From the NCBI GenBank assembly GCA_013399895.1, contig VXBA01001826.1:3512236-3576235 (forward strand): a stretch of 64,000 nucleotides of DNA, written 5' to 3'. The notes under the pieces were generated by a model. It was not told the origin of the DNA and did no database searches. It saw only the letters and a list, made by a program, of their open reading frames with translations. This document shows positions 1 through 12,255 of the stretch, piece by piece. Every line of letters begins with the position of its first letter. Positions within the stretch are counted from its first letter, which is position 1. The translations under genes and the position numbers were made by a program. Source of the stretch: Serilophus lunatus. Taxonomy: Eukaryota > Chordata > Aves > Passeriformes > Eurylaimidae.

Positions 1-1488
1 CTTGAACTCTCTGATCTGGGAATGAAGGGGTGGGAAAAATGAGCAGCAAGGTGATGGTTTTAGTGGGCCGATGGTTCTGTAGAAAGAAGAAAACTGAATG
101 TATGTAGGAATTATTGATAAGTATCTGAACCCACCCAGTCATGCCAAAACCTGAGAAGTCACTGTGTCTTCTTGGGGCATCCTGGACTGGGTTTAGCAAA
201 GGAAATGGTTCCAGTTCTTGCAATGATGGTGCCTCCAGCAGTGAAAGCATCCAGGGCTGCAGGGATTCTGTGCAAGAAAAGCTCCTCAACAGGTTTGTCA
301 GACTTTCAGGAAGCACCAAGGCCTTTACTAGACCTGAATTTCAGAAATGATGGTGTTTGGTGTAGCTGGGTGAAGTGTTAAGTCAGTTTTAACTAAAGCT
401 ACTAAAGATTTCTGTGTTGCTGGATCTTCTCTCCCCTTGGAGCTTCCGGTCTTTGAACCTGTTATTACAGCAGCCTCTTATTTGGACAATGCAAACAACT
501 AAATAGAGAGATAGGCAGACTGGAGGACAAAAATCTGCCCTGCCTTTGCAGGGCCCTCTGTATCCAGACACATCAAAGTGAGATGTGCCAGCCAGAGGTG
601 CCACCTCTGCTGTTAAATTGCTGTGATGTGATTAATTTGATGGAGTCACAAGGGGCTACCAGGCCACTTACTGTAATATCTCAGGGAAAAGAACAAAATT
701 AGCAAGAAGCAAAACACATTAGTCAGAAAAACTTGCTGTTGCCTAAAGAAGTCCTTGGCTGCTCTAGCCCTTTCTGAGCAGACACTGTTCCTGCCCCTTG
801 GGCAGCAGTTGATGGCTCTGTAATGCTTGTGCATATTATTTGTGCTGATTGGAAGCTGGATGTGGGAATGAGTAGTAGTATCATGCCAGGCTGCCCGTAA
901 AATGGGTTGTTCTCAGGAAAAACAGCAGCTGCAGTGCATCTTTGGTGTAACAGAGTTGGATCTCTCAGCATGACAAAGCTTTGCCTTTCCGCAGTGCCAA
1001 GTTGCTGCGGTGGAAAGGCAGGATCTAAACATTGTTTAGTCTGTGGCTAATTTAAGCTCGGTCTGGTGGGTCAGTGTTACTGGCTGCTGCCTGTGGAGGA
1101 CAGAAATAGGCAAAGAGGTGATCTGGGGATAGAGCAAATATCTGGCTGTGATAAGAGCTCCCACCTGCTGACCTGTGTGTGATCTGGCCCCTGCAGGGCT
1201 GCAGCCCCCAAAGGTGCTCCTCTGCCTCCAAGGGGCCTGAAATGTGTTCCTTTAGACAGGGAAGGTGTCACAGCAAAGGACTGCAGCCCCAGGATCCCCG
1301 TGCCATGCACGGGCACAGGGTGGGGAGGTGACATTTGTGCAGAGTCCATGTCTCCTCAGCCCCAACCTAAACCTTCACAATATCATCTGCACTAGATCCC
1401 TGGTGAATTCCCTTTCTTTGGGAGTGCTGCCCTGCTGAAACCTGACAGCCTGGCACTGGTTACTGGTGACACTGGTTACAGAGGGCAC
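1..1488. other. noncoding sequence, nothing recognised
   Basis: No repeat, RNA gene or convincing exon is visible. Open frames in both directions are short and have arbitrary composition. Base composition is mixed, as in bird introns or intergenic DNA. Confidence 0.6.
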
Positions 1489-1872
1489 TGGGTGTGTTCA
1501 GCTGGAGAAGAGGAGACTGAGGGCAGACCTCATTGCAGGGACAACTTGCTGGGGAGGGGCAGAGGAGGGGCAGGAACTGAGCTCTGCTCTGTGGGGACCA
1601 AGGTCAGGAGCCCAGGGGATGGGCTGGAGTTGTGTCAAGGCAAGGTCAGCTTGGATCTCAGGAAAAGGTTCTTCCCCCAGGGGGTGGTTGGGCACTGCCC
1701 AGGCTCCCCAAGATTTGGTCACATTCCCAAGGCTGCCAGAGCTCCAGAAGGGTTGGGATGATCCTCTCAGGAATAGGGGTGACTTGGGGATGGGCCCATG
1801 CATGGCCAAGAGTTGGACTCTGTGATCCTTGTGGGTCCCTTCCAACTCCACATAACCTGTGATTCTGTGATA
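1489..1872 (+). mobile_element. CR1 LINE 3' fragment, tail A
   Basis: A 5'-truncated CR1 non-LTR retrotransposon copy in sense orientation. It opens at the conserved stretch where the element reads 'ctggagaagag-gagactgaggg' and runs through the 3' UTR to a tail A end followed by the terminal ATTCTGTG-type octamer near 1860-1868. It has small indels against the other tail A copies (41358, 46141), so it looks older. The open frames here on both strands are readings through the repeat, not genes. Confidence 0.9.
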
Positions 1873-3612
1873 AACACTCATATCTGCTTCTCCATAGCAT
1901 TTTGTGCTTTCTCTGTTCCCTCCTTCCACCTGCTCTTCCAAGGGGACCACAGTCCTGCAAGCAAGATCAGTCTGTTGCTATGGAAATGGTTGTCACAAAT
2001 GAAGACTTCACAGCAAGGCAGTGGTATTAAAGCCAGACATTTACATATGCCTCTGGCTCCGGGGGGATTTGGGTCTCCTCACTGAGCACAGGGAAAGATG
2101 CGGCTGCTTTCCTGTTCTGCCCAGGGTGGTGCTGGCCAGGGAGTCACAGGGTGATGGAGGGATCCAGGGAATGCTTCCCAGTGTCTGTCAGCTGGAATGT
2201 GGGTCAGCAGCCAGTCCTGCAGCATTAGTGCCTCCTCCTCAAAACACTCCAGCTTTCCCTCTGAAGTGCTGTGCTACAGAGGGGCAATGTCAGCAGCCAG
2301 GAGAGAGGAGTCAGGGAAGAGCCTTGGAAATAAATGCGTAAGGAGGACAGCTCTGGAACCCAAACGTGCTGCTGGGGCAGGCAGCCTCCTGTATTCATTG
2401 TGGGGATTAAAGCTTCACCCTGGAAGGGGGCTAGGGGTAACAGGAATAATCCAAACATGGCATCTTGGCATTCCTTCCCCCTAAGCGTTGCTAAGTTTAG
2501 CTGTATTGCTTCCAAGAAGAACTGCTCAGCTAAATCCCAAGGCCTGGCTTTGAAAATTTCAGCACGTCCCCTGTACTGCAAAATCAAAGCTTCTCCCCTG
2601 CTGAATACACCTTTGATCAGAACTGTGAGAAATATTTGCAACCATGTGAAACTTGAATGATTTGGGGTTTCATTACACACTTGAAACTCGGACCATTTTC
2701 ATCAAAGGCATTGCTAAAGTTCACCAACCCTCCAAGAGAACCTTTGATGCTTTATGGCTTGCATTTTGTTTAAAACTCGCAGGTTTGCTACACTTTTTAT
2801 AAGTGAAACTAGCTGAGAGTGGCTTTGACTGCATTTGGAGAACGGAGAGGCACAGAAAAAGCAGCCAGACAAATTTGGTTGTGTTTCCAGCTGTAATCTT
2901 GTAATAAAGGACGATTCTGCTGAAAACCAACATTCAGGGTTTGGGGCTGGACCTGGGTGAGAAGGGGCAGGGAATGAATACTGGTGTGGTTGTGCTCTGC
3001 TCTTCTCCCTGGGCTGGAGATCTCACAGCAGCAGCAGGGCTTGGTATCAGGAAGTTTGACATTTCTCAGTGCTGGAAGTGCCTTGCCCTGGATCAGCCTG
3101 GAGCTGCACCTTCCGTCAGAGAACTTAGTGAGGAGCCAACTTCTGAATGTGAGACTCCACAGAGAACATCCTGCCCTTGTCCAGGTTCTGCCCACAACAG
3201 GGTATTTTATCATCTCTAACAGTTCAGTCCCCCAAAACACCACCCACTCCCCACTTTCTTGCCTCATCATTAATTTTTGCACCTCCTCTCCCAGTCTGCC
3301 AGAGCCACCTTCCCTGCCGAGACCTGTGGGCTGTGACCTCTCCCTTTTTGTTCAGGACCTTGTTCTCTCCCTGCCCATGAGGTTCCTTCCCAGACTGGCA
3401 GCCAGGGCTGGTGCTGTCTCTGCCCCTCCTGGAGAGAGCCTGGCCCAGGCAGAGGAGGATTTCCCTGTTCCTCTTCCACTGAAGGGGATCTTTCACTGAG
3501 CATAAAACTCTCCAACTACAGCGTTGTCCTGGTCAGCTACTTAACTGCTGCTGCCCTTGCTCAGGAGCAGTGAGAAGCAGGAGGGGGAAAGCAGTGGCTT
3601 ATACCAAAAAGT
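1873..3612. other. noncoding sequence between CR1 copies
   Basis: No repeat family recognised. The part from about 2950 to 3500 is richer in G and C and has few stop codons, giving a plus-strand open frame of 171 codons (2984-3499). Its Leu/Pro/Ser-rich reading shows no domain and the reverse strand is equally open, so it is not called as a gene. Confidence 0.5.
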
Positions 3613-3665
3613 CACGGAATCATTAAGATTAGAAAAGACCTCTGAGATCATCGACTCCAACCATG
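3613..3665 (-). mobile_element. CR1 LINE 3'-terminal remnant, tail C
   Basis: About 50 bases matching the reverse complement of the CR1 tail C end: the terminal octamer region, then 'gaaaagacctctgagatcat'. Only the extreme 3' end is present, an example of very severe 5' truncation during reverse transcription. Confidence 0.8.
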
Positions 3666-6600
3666 AGGTAGGTGGGTGACATTTGCCATTTTCACAGGCA
3701 CTCACTGTGTGTTTTATATTTACATTCTCTCCTGTAAATCACTGAGATGTTCAGGGCAGTGTTTCCTATCTGGAACCCTTTGCAAACCTTCAGAAGTCAG
3801 GCCCTCTGCTACACATTAAGGATCCAACTTGCCTTTGGAAGAGCTGGAATGTAGATATGGTTAACCCTTGGTCCAGAGGCATAAGCCTGGGGAAACATTA
3901 TTCTTCTCTTTTGCATTGGGAGAGAGCTGTGAGAGTTATATTTGCATTACATATGTCTATGTGAGAAGTCTTTGCATGTTTAAGTGCAAACTTTTGATTC
4001 AAGTGAAATACAAGCCTTGGAAAATCATGTGTGTAAGTATGATAAAACAAATGCTGATGCCTTGAGGCAAGTGCTGCTGGAGTGGCTCAGGGGATGCCAG
4101 AAGTGTCCAGCACATTGGACTTTCTGCAATAGCTGATTTCTAGGCCATGAAACATGACCCTTGTCAAGGTTTCATTATCTTCCACAAGCAAAGTCACACC
4201 AGGACTTTGATTTAATTTAATTAGGTGGTGTCAAAGTATCACGCTTTGAAATGCAGTTTGTTTTCAAACGTGACTGAAATGGTACCTCTGTGCTACTGAC
4301 AGTGATGAGGGGACACTGTTTGCTTCTTTCCTTACCTTTTTCTCCAGTTGCCTGACCATCCCACTCCACATGAGGCTTCTCTCTAAGAGTTACAGCACAG
4401 TTCTGAGCACACCACTGGTGGGGAGGAAAGGTGCCAAATAAAGCCCTGGGGGAGCAGGGCAGCAGATTGGGAGGCCTGGTTCGGGCACTGGATCACAAAA
4501 CAGAGGCTCCTCTCACTTTGAGGGGCCCCCCACTATGCCTTCTTTTCTCCTGTGACAAAAGACATCTGTGGCACAGCTGCCTCCTCTGAGGTGTCAGCTG
4601 CAGCAAAGGGGGAAAAGGGTTTTCAGGAGGAGCTGGAAAACAGACACCTGCCCATGGGGCTGGGATCTCACAGCTCAGCTGTGCTCAGGACCTGTTGGAA
4701 TCCCTCCTTCCTTAGATGTGCCTGAGTCCCCAGATCACCCAGGGTTCACAAAGCCACCTCTAATGAGGGCAGCAGGGACATGACCTCCCTGTTGCTGCTG
4801 TGAACACACAGGGCAGAAGGGGGCAAACCTGATTTGCATCAGCTGAAGAGACCTGGGAGCAAAGTGAAGTCCTGTGTGCTCATTAGCAAGCTCAAAAATA
4901 GGGATGACAGTCATGAGGGACAGTCACCTCTGCAAGGCTTGTGTAGTTCACGTGGTGACAGTCACCTCTCCATCTTCTCTGTGTTTCCTTCTCTCTCAGT
5001 ATGAAAATGCTTTCCTGCCTTCTGCCTTCTCCTTGTTCAATGTAAGGAAAGCTACACTGATGTACAAACCCTTCTTACACTGACTCCTGTGCTGTGGGTC
5101 ATCACTGCTTTGTGTAAAAGCCAAACCGCAAGTAAATAGTGAGTGGCAAGAGGAAGGCCAGATCTTGCACAAAATTCAAGGCTGAGCTTGTTAAATCTTG
5201 GTTGGAGCAGGCAGAGAGTCTCATTCCTACCTTTGCCACCAGGGTATTGTGTGCCTGATGGATTCTGATCTCTCTTCGCCTCCCCAGGAGTCAGAGGAGG
5301 CAGCCAGGTCAGTGCTACAGGACGTGGGCACGGCCCAAAACTTTTCCTCTGGCATCCTAATGAGATAAAAAACAAGGGGGGAAACATTCAAAATGACTTT
5401 TTTACTGCATGTGACCAAGCGCAGTCCTGGCCCATCGCAGCCGTGCTTTTCTGTCTTGGACGTGCCCCTTCGAGAAGGAGGATTTGTAGCAGATGTCTCT
5501 GCAAACACACAAACAGAGCACAGATATTGTTGTGGGGGTGGCTTTTTCATGTGTGCATGTAGGAGTCAGGCTGGGATAAATTGTTCTGCGAGTCTAAGAG
5601 ACCAGGGAAATAGTGGCAGCAAAGGAAAAAGAAGCTTGAGGGTCGGTTGTTGCTGGTCAGGCTGATCTGGAGTGGTGAGATGATGAGGGACAGTTCCTGG
5701 GTCACCTCAGGATGCTCTGCACACTCTGGGGTGTGTGGAGGGGGCATCTTGACATGTTAGGCTGGAGATGTGAGGGCGAGATGGGCTTCTTAACTCAGCA
5801 GGAAAACACAGGATGTGGTCTATCAACCCAAATTAACATCTAGAATGGATTCTGGGGGTTCAGAATTCACCTGCTGTCCCTGAGTTCCTGTGGATGTTAG
5901 CTGAGCTGCTGAGACCAAAGCCAGCAAGGCACTGGCTGCCTGAACTGCATTCCTGCTAGATCCTGCCAAAAGGTGGGATTTGGCCAAGGAGGAAGGGAGA
6001 GTGCAGCTGAGGAGGAAGGGAGGTCGGGCATGCAGGAGGGAAGTGGTGATAGCAGTGATGATCCCAAGGCAGCAGGTTCCAGGAAGGGCTGATTGGAATC
6101 AGGATCTGAAAACTGGGACTAGGAGAGAATTTTTGATGGAAGTTAACAACCCAGAAAGTGCTAACTACCATTTACAGTCAAGGCTGTGTCCCAGCATAAT
6201 GGATGTCTGTCAACAGCAGCTAAAGGCAAGGGAAGGACATTGCATGTGTGCAGGCTGGAAAATGGGAGAGGGCAGTGAAGCATCTTTTATCTGCTGCTCA
6301 GACAGTGCTGTGTAATCCCATATGGGAGAGTTCAGGGTGAGGCCACTCTAAGGGAAGCCCAGAGCTTGTAGCTGGGCCAGGTTTTGTGTGGGTGTGCACC
6401 CAGGCCATGTGAGGTGTGTGTGGTGTTAAGTGATGTGTGCCAACCATATGGCACGTGAGAGCAAGTCAGCACAGGCATTGTCAAGAGGCCACTCAGAGAC
6501 ACCAACCCCCTCTCCCCTCGTGAAGGATTTGTGCCCTGCCTTCTGCCAGAGGAATGAAATTCAGAAGGAGCTACAAGAAAAGCAGCCGATCCGTTGGGAG

Positions 6601-9600
6601 CAGAGTGTCTGTCAGACTTGGAGATTAAATGGAAGCACGACAAATCAGGATTGTTCCTGCCAAAACCAACTTTCATTCCTTTATAATTCAACATGTGTTA
6701 CCAGCTCCTATTATTAGAAAGCCAAACTTCCTCCACTGTGGGAAGAGGCTGAGATGGAGCTTTCTAGCCTTGTGTAAGTTAATTACAGTACACATGTTAA
6801 AAGCAGCATCTGTCTTAGTCAATCTAGTTGATTATTGCAGCACTTTATTTTTAGTTATTATCAAGGTGGAGGATGACACTAATATTAGTGGAGAGCTTTG
6901 CACAGATATTGCTCAATTCTGTGTTCTTCAAAACCAGATCTGGTGGGTCTTTTCTTCTGGAGCTGGGCCAGGCAAAGCCCTTGATGGACTGGTAGGAAAA
7001 GGATCCATGTAATGTGCCTTGACTGCAGGGTTACAGCAAAGGCACTGAGACCTGGCTGGGAAAATCAGCTGGGAAAACATCAGGGTTGGTGGATCTTTGT
7101 GGTACTCCAGTGGCCAAAATCTTTGATGCTTCACTTCTATTCTGAGCTCCCTCTGATGCAAATATTTCTGGCCTCATGACTGAATGCTTTGATTTATTGC
7201 ATAAGAGCACCCCGTTCCTTCCCTTTGGTCTAATTCTGCTGCCTGGTGTTATTTCAACTCCTGGACACTGTGTGAGTGTCAGGGTGATGCTGCCACAGCC
7301 AACAGAAGTATGTCAGGTGAGTTTTCCTTGTGAATATGGGAAGCTTCTCCTGAACAACTGGGAAGTCTTAAGGTCTTTGAAGCTGACATTCCTTGTGGAA
7401 TGGGGACCAGAGGAAACCTTGGTTTGCTTTCTCCTCACAGCACAAATGAGAGGAATCTGTCTCCTTCCCAAGCCAATATGAACAGGCAAACAAGAAGTGA
7501 AAAATCTTAAAGAGAAAACCCCCCTCTCTTTGGGTTTTAGAGCAGCAGAACTTGGAAAACCCTGGGAATGAGCAGCATGGAGTCTGTTGGCAATGACTGT
7601 CTCCAGGGACGTTCCTCTTGGGCCTGAGCAGTGATCTTACAGCCAGGAAACTTAGTTAAATGGAGAATGGAAAGAGTATTAACAGACCCTCACCAAATAT
7701 AAACCATGCTTATTCCCATAGGACACTTCTCAGAGGGCTTGGCTTTCCAATTTTGTATCCATAGGAGCCAAAAAGGACTCCCAAGGTGTCTGTGTGAAGT
7801 TTCACGGGGGTCCTGCAGGTGCCAGCTGTGAGTTTGGTGTGACAGAGGTGCACACAGACACCTTGGGCAGCAGGTCTGGCATCTGTTTTCCAGATCCAAA
7901 GGAAATCTAAATGTGCTGCCAATTCAATGTCCATGTCCTGGGGCAGCACAGGAGGCTGAGAAGAGAACAGAGTTCCCTGAGGTGTGAGCAAGGATCATTT
8001 GTCACTGTGGGTTTGCCAGCCTTATAATTCCTGGGGTCTTTTTGATTTGCTGTTTTACTTTCCAGAATGATGGAACAAAATGTAGCTGGAAAAGTGATGC
8101 CTGAATTGTTACTGTAAAGCTGGATTTTAAGTGTACAAGGGTTACCAGAGGGTGGACGTGATTCCTGGTGCTTCCTCCCCACCTCATCAGCAGGAAATCC
8201 CCTCCAGCACTCTTCCAAAGCAGAGGAGTGCTGTGGGCAGAGTGGGAGCTTCAGACAGAATTTATCAGGGAGAACCTCCCATTGAGGCAGAACCACCAGG
8301 TGCCTCTCACCTGTCCAGGTCCCCACATGGGGCAAAAGCAGTGTCATCCTCCACGATTGTGGTACTTCCTGGGATGCACTGACTGTTCTCTGGTCTTTCA
8401 AGAAGGACTTAGGGGTCATATGTGATGGTTTGCTTGGAGTAGCCACTGACATACCTGATTGTCCCATGACTGAGGGATGTGAACAAACAGGTCAAGTGTT
8501 AAGAGAAGCTCTTTGGGTATTTCTCACTCAGCTGGAATAGTGGCTCTTGAAATACCCTGAGGAGTGATCAGAAACCCTTGGAGCAGCCACCAGCTGACTT
8601 TCCAGACAAAATGCAGATAAGGTAGGTTGGTTGGGAAAGGAATTAATGTCCCTTGGGACACCAGAAATATAAGACATAGGAGCTATGGCCACTTCAGATC
8701 TATTTAAAGTGTGCCTGGGCCCCACACAAAGGGAGTCTCTGGGATTGGTACCACAGGAACAGATGGAGCAAAGCAGTGGAGCCCTTGTGTGCAACTCCCA
8801 CTGACCACTGAGGCAATGTGTTTATTATGAAACAATTAATGGTTGTGTGATTACAGAGAACTATTTCTCAGTAGGAGTTCACTTCAAAAGGTCACAGTTG
8901 CTGTGTGCTTACTCCCAGCAGGTCTGTGGATCCACTCTGGAATGGGGGATGGAGAACACCATGTGCTGGCTCACTGCAGTGACGCTCCCACAACCTGCCC
9001 AAGGCTCCTCACTCTGCTCTGCCTGTGCCTCCAGCCTTGGCCTGGGGTGGCCTGAGCATGAGGGGAACCTGTTCTTCCCATGTTCTTCCCATGTGGTGGC
9101 CAGGGCTGCTGGCAGGGGCTGTGTGTGTGTGTGAGTGTCACACTGACTTTCCTCCTCTGGGAGCCAGGAGTGACCAACCTGGGCAAAATGCCTGAGCCCG
9201 AGCCTTTGGAGTCCTGCAGCCCAGGGATAAAGTCTTCAAACACATTCCCTGAGGGAGCCTTCTCCCTCCCTGACAGGAGCTGGAGCTGTCTGCAGTCTCT
9301 TCACCTGCGGCTGGATCCAGGGATCCCTGCCCTGCTCCTCCTCAGCAAAGCGGTGCCGGGTGAAGGCAGATGAAAAGTTGCTTCTCATTTGGTAACAAGT
9401 AACTTCCAAGGCCCTCCAAGAGACTTTCAACTTAACTGCTCTCTTTGCTCCTTTCATGTCTTCCCTTTGTTTGGAGAGTGCACTAATGCAAGCTCCAAAT
9501 AAGCATCTGTACTCAGAAGGCAGGAACAAATAGGGAAAGGATAATAATATCCAAAGGTTTTACAGGAGAGGTTAAAAAGGGAACCAGACTACAGAGACTG

Positions 9601-10006
9601 CTGAATGGTGGTTTGCTTGACTGATGTTACAAAGGCAAAAGGCAGAAAAATCCTTGGAAAATACCTCTGAGTGGTGATTGCTTTCTCAGACAGCCTTGCA
9701 ATTAGGCAGGAAAAGAGTCCTTCCAAGCTTCTCAGATGCATTAAAGATGTTGTTATGAAATAATTAAGCTACATGGAATAATTTGAGAGTCTCTCTGTCC
9801 CCTACCTCCCATCTATTGAGTTCTTTATGTAGAGGTGATGGAACAGGTTTTAGCAGCCCCCAGACCATTCAGATGCTCCTGCTGCCCTGGACCAGGGCAT
9901 TGCTGTGCCCAGACTGGACAGGAAAGGTGAAAGGAGCTTTGTCTATTAATAACAGCACCCTAAGGTGGGGGCCTGCACAGCCAGAGCCCTGATAGCACTG
10001 ACTCCC
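3666..10006. other. long repeat-poor noncoding stretch
   Basis: Over 6 kb with no recognisable CR1. It contains AT-rich patches at about 3930-4060, 4195-4265, 6660-6900 and 9530-9790, a short (GT)n run at 9121-9132, and a 12-bp direct duplication at about 9070-9093. No exon or RNA gene could be supported. The patch at 6760-6900 is the best candidate in this block for conserved noncoding sequence, judged only from its AT-rich texture. Confidence 0.5.
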
Positions 10007-10092
10007 GACCTCAGGGTGTGTCTGTGACCTCAGGGTGTGTCTGTGACCTCAGGGTGTGTCTGTGACCTCAGGGTGTGTCTGTGACCTCAGGA
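10007..10092. repeat. 19-bp minisatellite, 4.5 units
   Basis: Four complete units of 19 bp start at 10007, 10026, 10045 and 10064, followed by half a unit that decays at 10092. The unit reads GACCTCAGGGTGTGTCTGT and the four copies are identical, so the array is recent or still homogenised. Each internal junction creates TGACCT, the complement of a nuclear-receptor half-site. There are no spacers, so it is not a CRISPR array. Confidence 0.95.
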
Positions 10093-11824
10093 TGCATCAG
10101 AGCTGCTCTCCCTTGCCCCAGGCAGTCACACTGCACAACTGACACAGAGGTTTGTGCTTGCAGGGGGCTTTTCTGTGTCATTTCTGAGCACAGAAATTAA
10201 AGATTAGATTAATTCCTTCTTAAATCCATTCAGTAGCTGATTGGTATCTTCTTCAATTCATCTTTTCCATATTTACTCTGCTGCTGAGAATGGGAAGTCA
10301 GTGTTTTCTCAAGCAAATGTTATATGTGATTGTGTGTTCCTGGGAAGCTTAAAAATATTCAGTAGCTTGAAAAGCCATAATGGTGTCAGCGCTGAATTTG
10401 AGGAGTTGTTAGGGTAAGGCTTTCCTTTCTCTTCCTCACTGGATGCTCCATGGGGACCCAGTGTTTGTGTTTTCCCAGAAAGGCTGGTCCAGAGCAGCTC
10501 CACTGACCTGTGAGGGGAGAGGGGCTGCAGGAGCTGTGTTTCATGTAGGAATGCTGCCCTGAGAGCTGGCACCTGTCAGCATGGACACACCTCAGTGATC
10601 TGTGGGATTTTTTCGTTCCCTCTGGCCATCTGATGTGCTCCTGCAGTGAAAGCCTGGCTCACAGGGAGCAGAATGTGACAGGGCCAGCCTGTACTTCCAG
10701 CCAGTGCTGGTGTGTGTGGCATCCCTGGGACAGCAGGTGCCCTTTCCCAGGCTGTTTGAGGGCCAGGCACAGCATTTGCCTCTGGATCCCGGCAGGGCTG
10801 AGCCTGGAGCTGTGTTCTCTGTGGCTCAGATGTGAGTGCTGGGAGATGAAACACTGCCAGGGAACTCCATGTGCTGATGGTGGAGAAGGGTAGGGGGTCT
10901 CATGGGTAGGGGGTCTGTGTAGTCCCTCCCACTTGTGCTTATGTCTTTCAGCTTTTAAACCCCACACAGTCAAGCCAGAACTCTGTAAACAGTCTTGTTC
11001 ACTGACAGTTGCATTATACAGCTATAAATTGAATTATTAAACCTACAGAAGCTCCATAAAACCAAGGAACTAGTAATTAATAGCATCTGACTCCCAATTC
11101 CACTCTGGAAAAGAATTAGCCAGGGCACAATCCAGCTTGGTACAGAAGGTGAGGAGCAGTTCTGTTCACCCCATGGAGTCTGAGCTCTGGGATTACACTT
11201 GTAACTGCTGACGTTTCTTAAATCACCAGCCTGTTTCAGCCTCTCTTTCTTCTTTCTCCTCCAAGCTGAGTGTAACTTTGCTCCCACTGGGTTGTTATCC
11301 TTGCTTAGGCTGTCTCAGAACACGACAGTCACACCTTTCCACCCATTCCTAGAGGTGCCTGTGCAGTGGGAAGCTTTACTGAAGTTGGAGCCCACCAGGA
11401 TTTCGGGAAGCGTGGGCTGAACTGGCACAGCTCTTGGCCATGCTGAGATGTCTCATGGCTGTGGCACCAGCTCTTACCCACAGAAACCCTCAGTTTCACT
11501 TCACACCACAGTTTCCAAGCCTCTGCCTGCCCTTTACTGTGGGTCTGGTTTTTCTTGGAGGCTGGGGCAGTTGATGGAGTCACTTCCATATCATCTACCT
11601 TCTCTTTGGAAAGGCACCATCTCCTCTGAGTACAAGGTGTCTCCAACCCAGGAGTTCCTCCCAAGGATAAGGGGTCAGAATGTTGTGCTCTTGCCCCAAA
11701 GGCCACGAGATGCTGATGTGAACAGCCAAGACACCAGCTGGTCTCAGAGAACCAGCCCCTCGTGCCCCATCCTGCTGGTCACCCACTGCATCCTCCTCCT
11801 GCTGTGTCCCCCAGGTACCCTGAC
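10093..11824. other. noncoding sequence, nothing recognised
   Basis: Mixed composition with an AT-rich patch at about 10195-10280 and another at 10990-11090. No repeat family or supported exon. Confidence 0.5.
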
Positions 11825-12062
11825 ATAGAACCCCACAGTGGGCTGGGTTGGAAGAGGCTTTAAACACCATCTCATCCCACCCCCTCCCATGGGCAGGGAC
11901 ACCTCCCACTGTCCCAGGTGGCTCCAACCTGGCCCTGGACACTTCCAGGGATGGGGCAGCCACAGCTTCTCTGGGCACCCTGTGCCAGGGCCTCCCCACC
12001 CTCACACAGAAGAGTTTCTTCCCAATATCACATCTAAACCTACTTTCTTTCAGTTTGAATCA
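11825..12062 (-). mobile_element. CR1 LINE 3' fragment, tail B, antisense
   Basis: Reads as the reverse complement of the CR1 3' end, with the tail B segment near 11850 and the conserved 'gggatggggcagccacagct' block at 11948. The terminal octamer at the left end is degraded. The copy stops near 12060 and is directly followed by a CR1 reverse-transcriptase fragment in the opposite orientation (12063-12255), making a head-to-head composite. Confidence 0.88.
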
Positions 12063-12255
12063 CAGGATCACCTCCTCCAAGGAGCCACTGAGGGACTTGG
12101 CAGACAAAGCTGCTCTTTCACCATTCATATTTGGGAAATTGTGGCAGTCACGTGAAGACCCCAACAACTGGAAAAAGGGGAACACAACCCCCATTTTAAA
12201 AAAGGGGAAAGTGGAAGATCTGGAGAACTATAAACAAGTCAGGCTCACAAGGGAC
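12063..12255 (+). mobile_element. CR1 ORF2 reverse-transcriptase fragment
   Basis: The plus strand translates to a decayed piece of the CR1 ORF2 reverse transcriptase. Recognisable parts are LADKAALSPF, then NNWKKGNTTPILKKG and the NYKQVRLT stretch that corresponds to the well-conserved N-Y-R-P-V-S-L-T motif of non-LTR reverse transcriptases. Several conserved positions are substituted and nothing of the domain remains downstream, so it is inactive. It is the only piece of the reverse-transcriptase domain itself in the window. It is joined at its left end to an antisense CR1 3' end. Confidence 0.8.

Noticed and set aside
1498..1950. 150-codon minus-strand open frame.
   Set aside because: Antisense of the CR1 copy at 1489-1872.
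2984..3499. 171-codon plus-strand open frame.
   Set aside because: Reverse strand equally open, Leu/Pro/Ser-rich, no start context or splice pattern, no recognisable domain.
8395..8450. Short stretch 'aggacttaggggtcat' resembling a piece of CR1 ORF2.
   Set aside because: The resemblance covers under 20 bases and the flanks do not continue the element.
10007..10092. Possible CRISPR-like repeat array.
   Set aside because: Units are directly adjacent without spacers and the genome is a vertebrate; it is a minisatellite.
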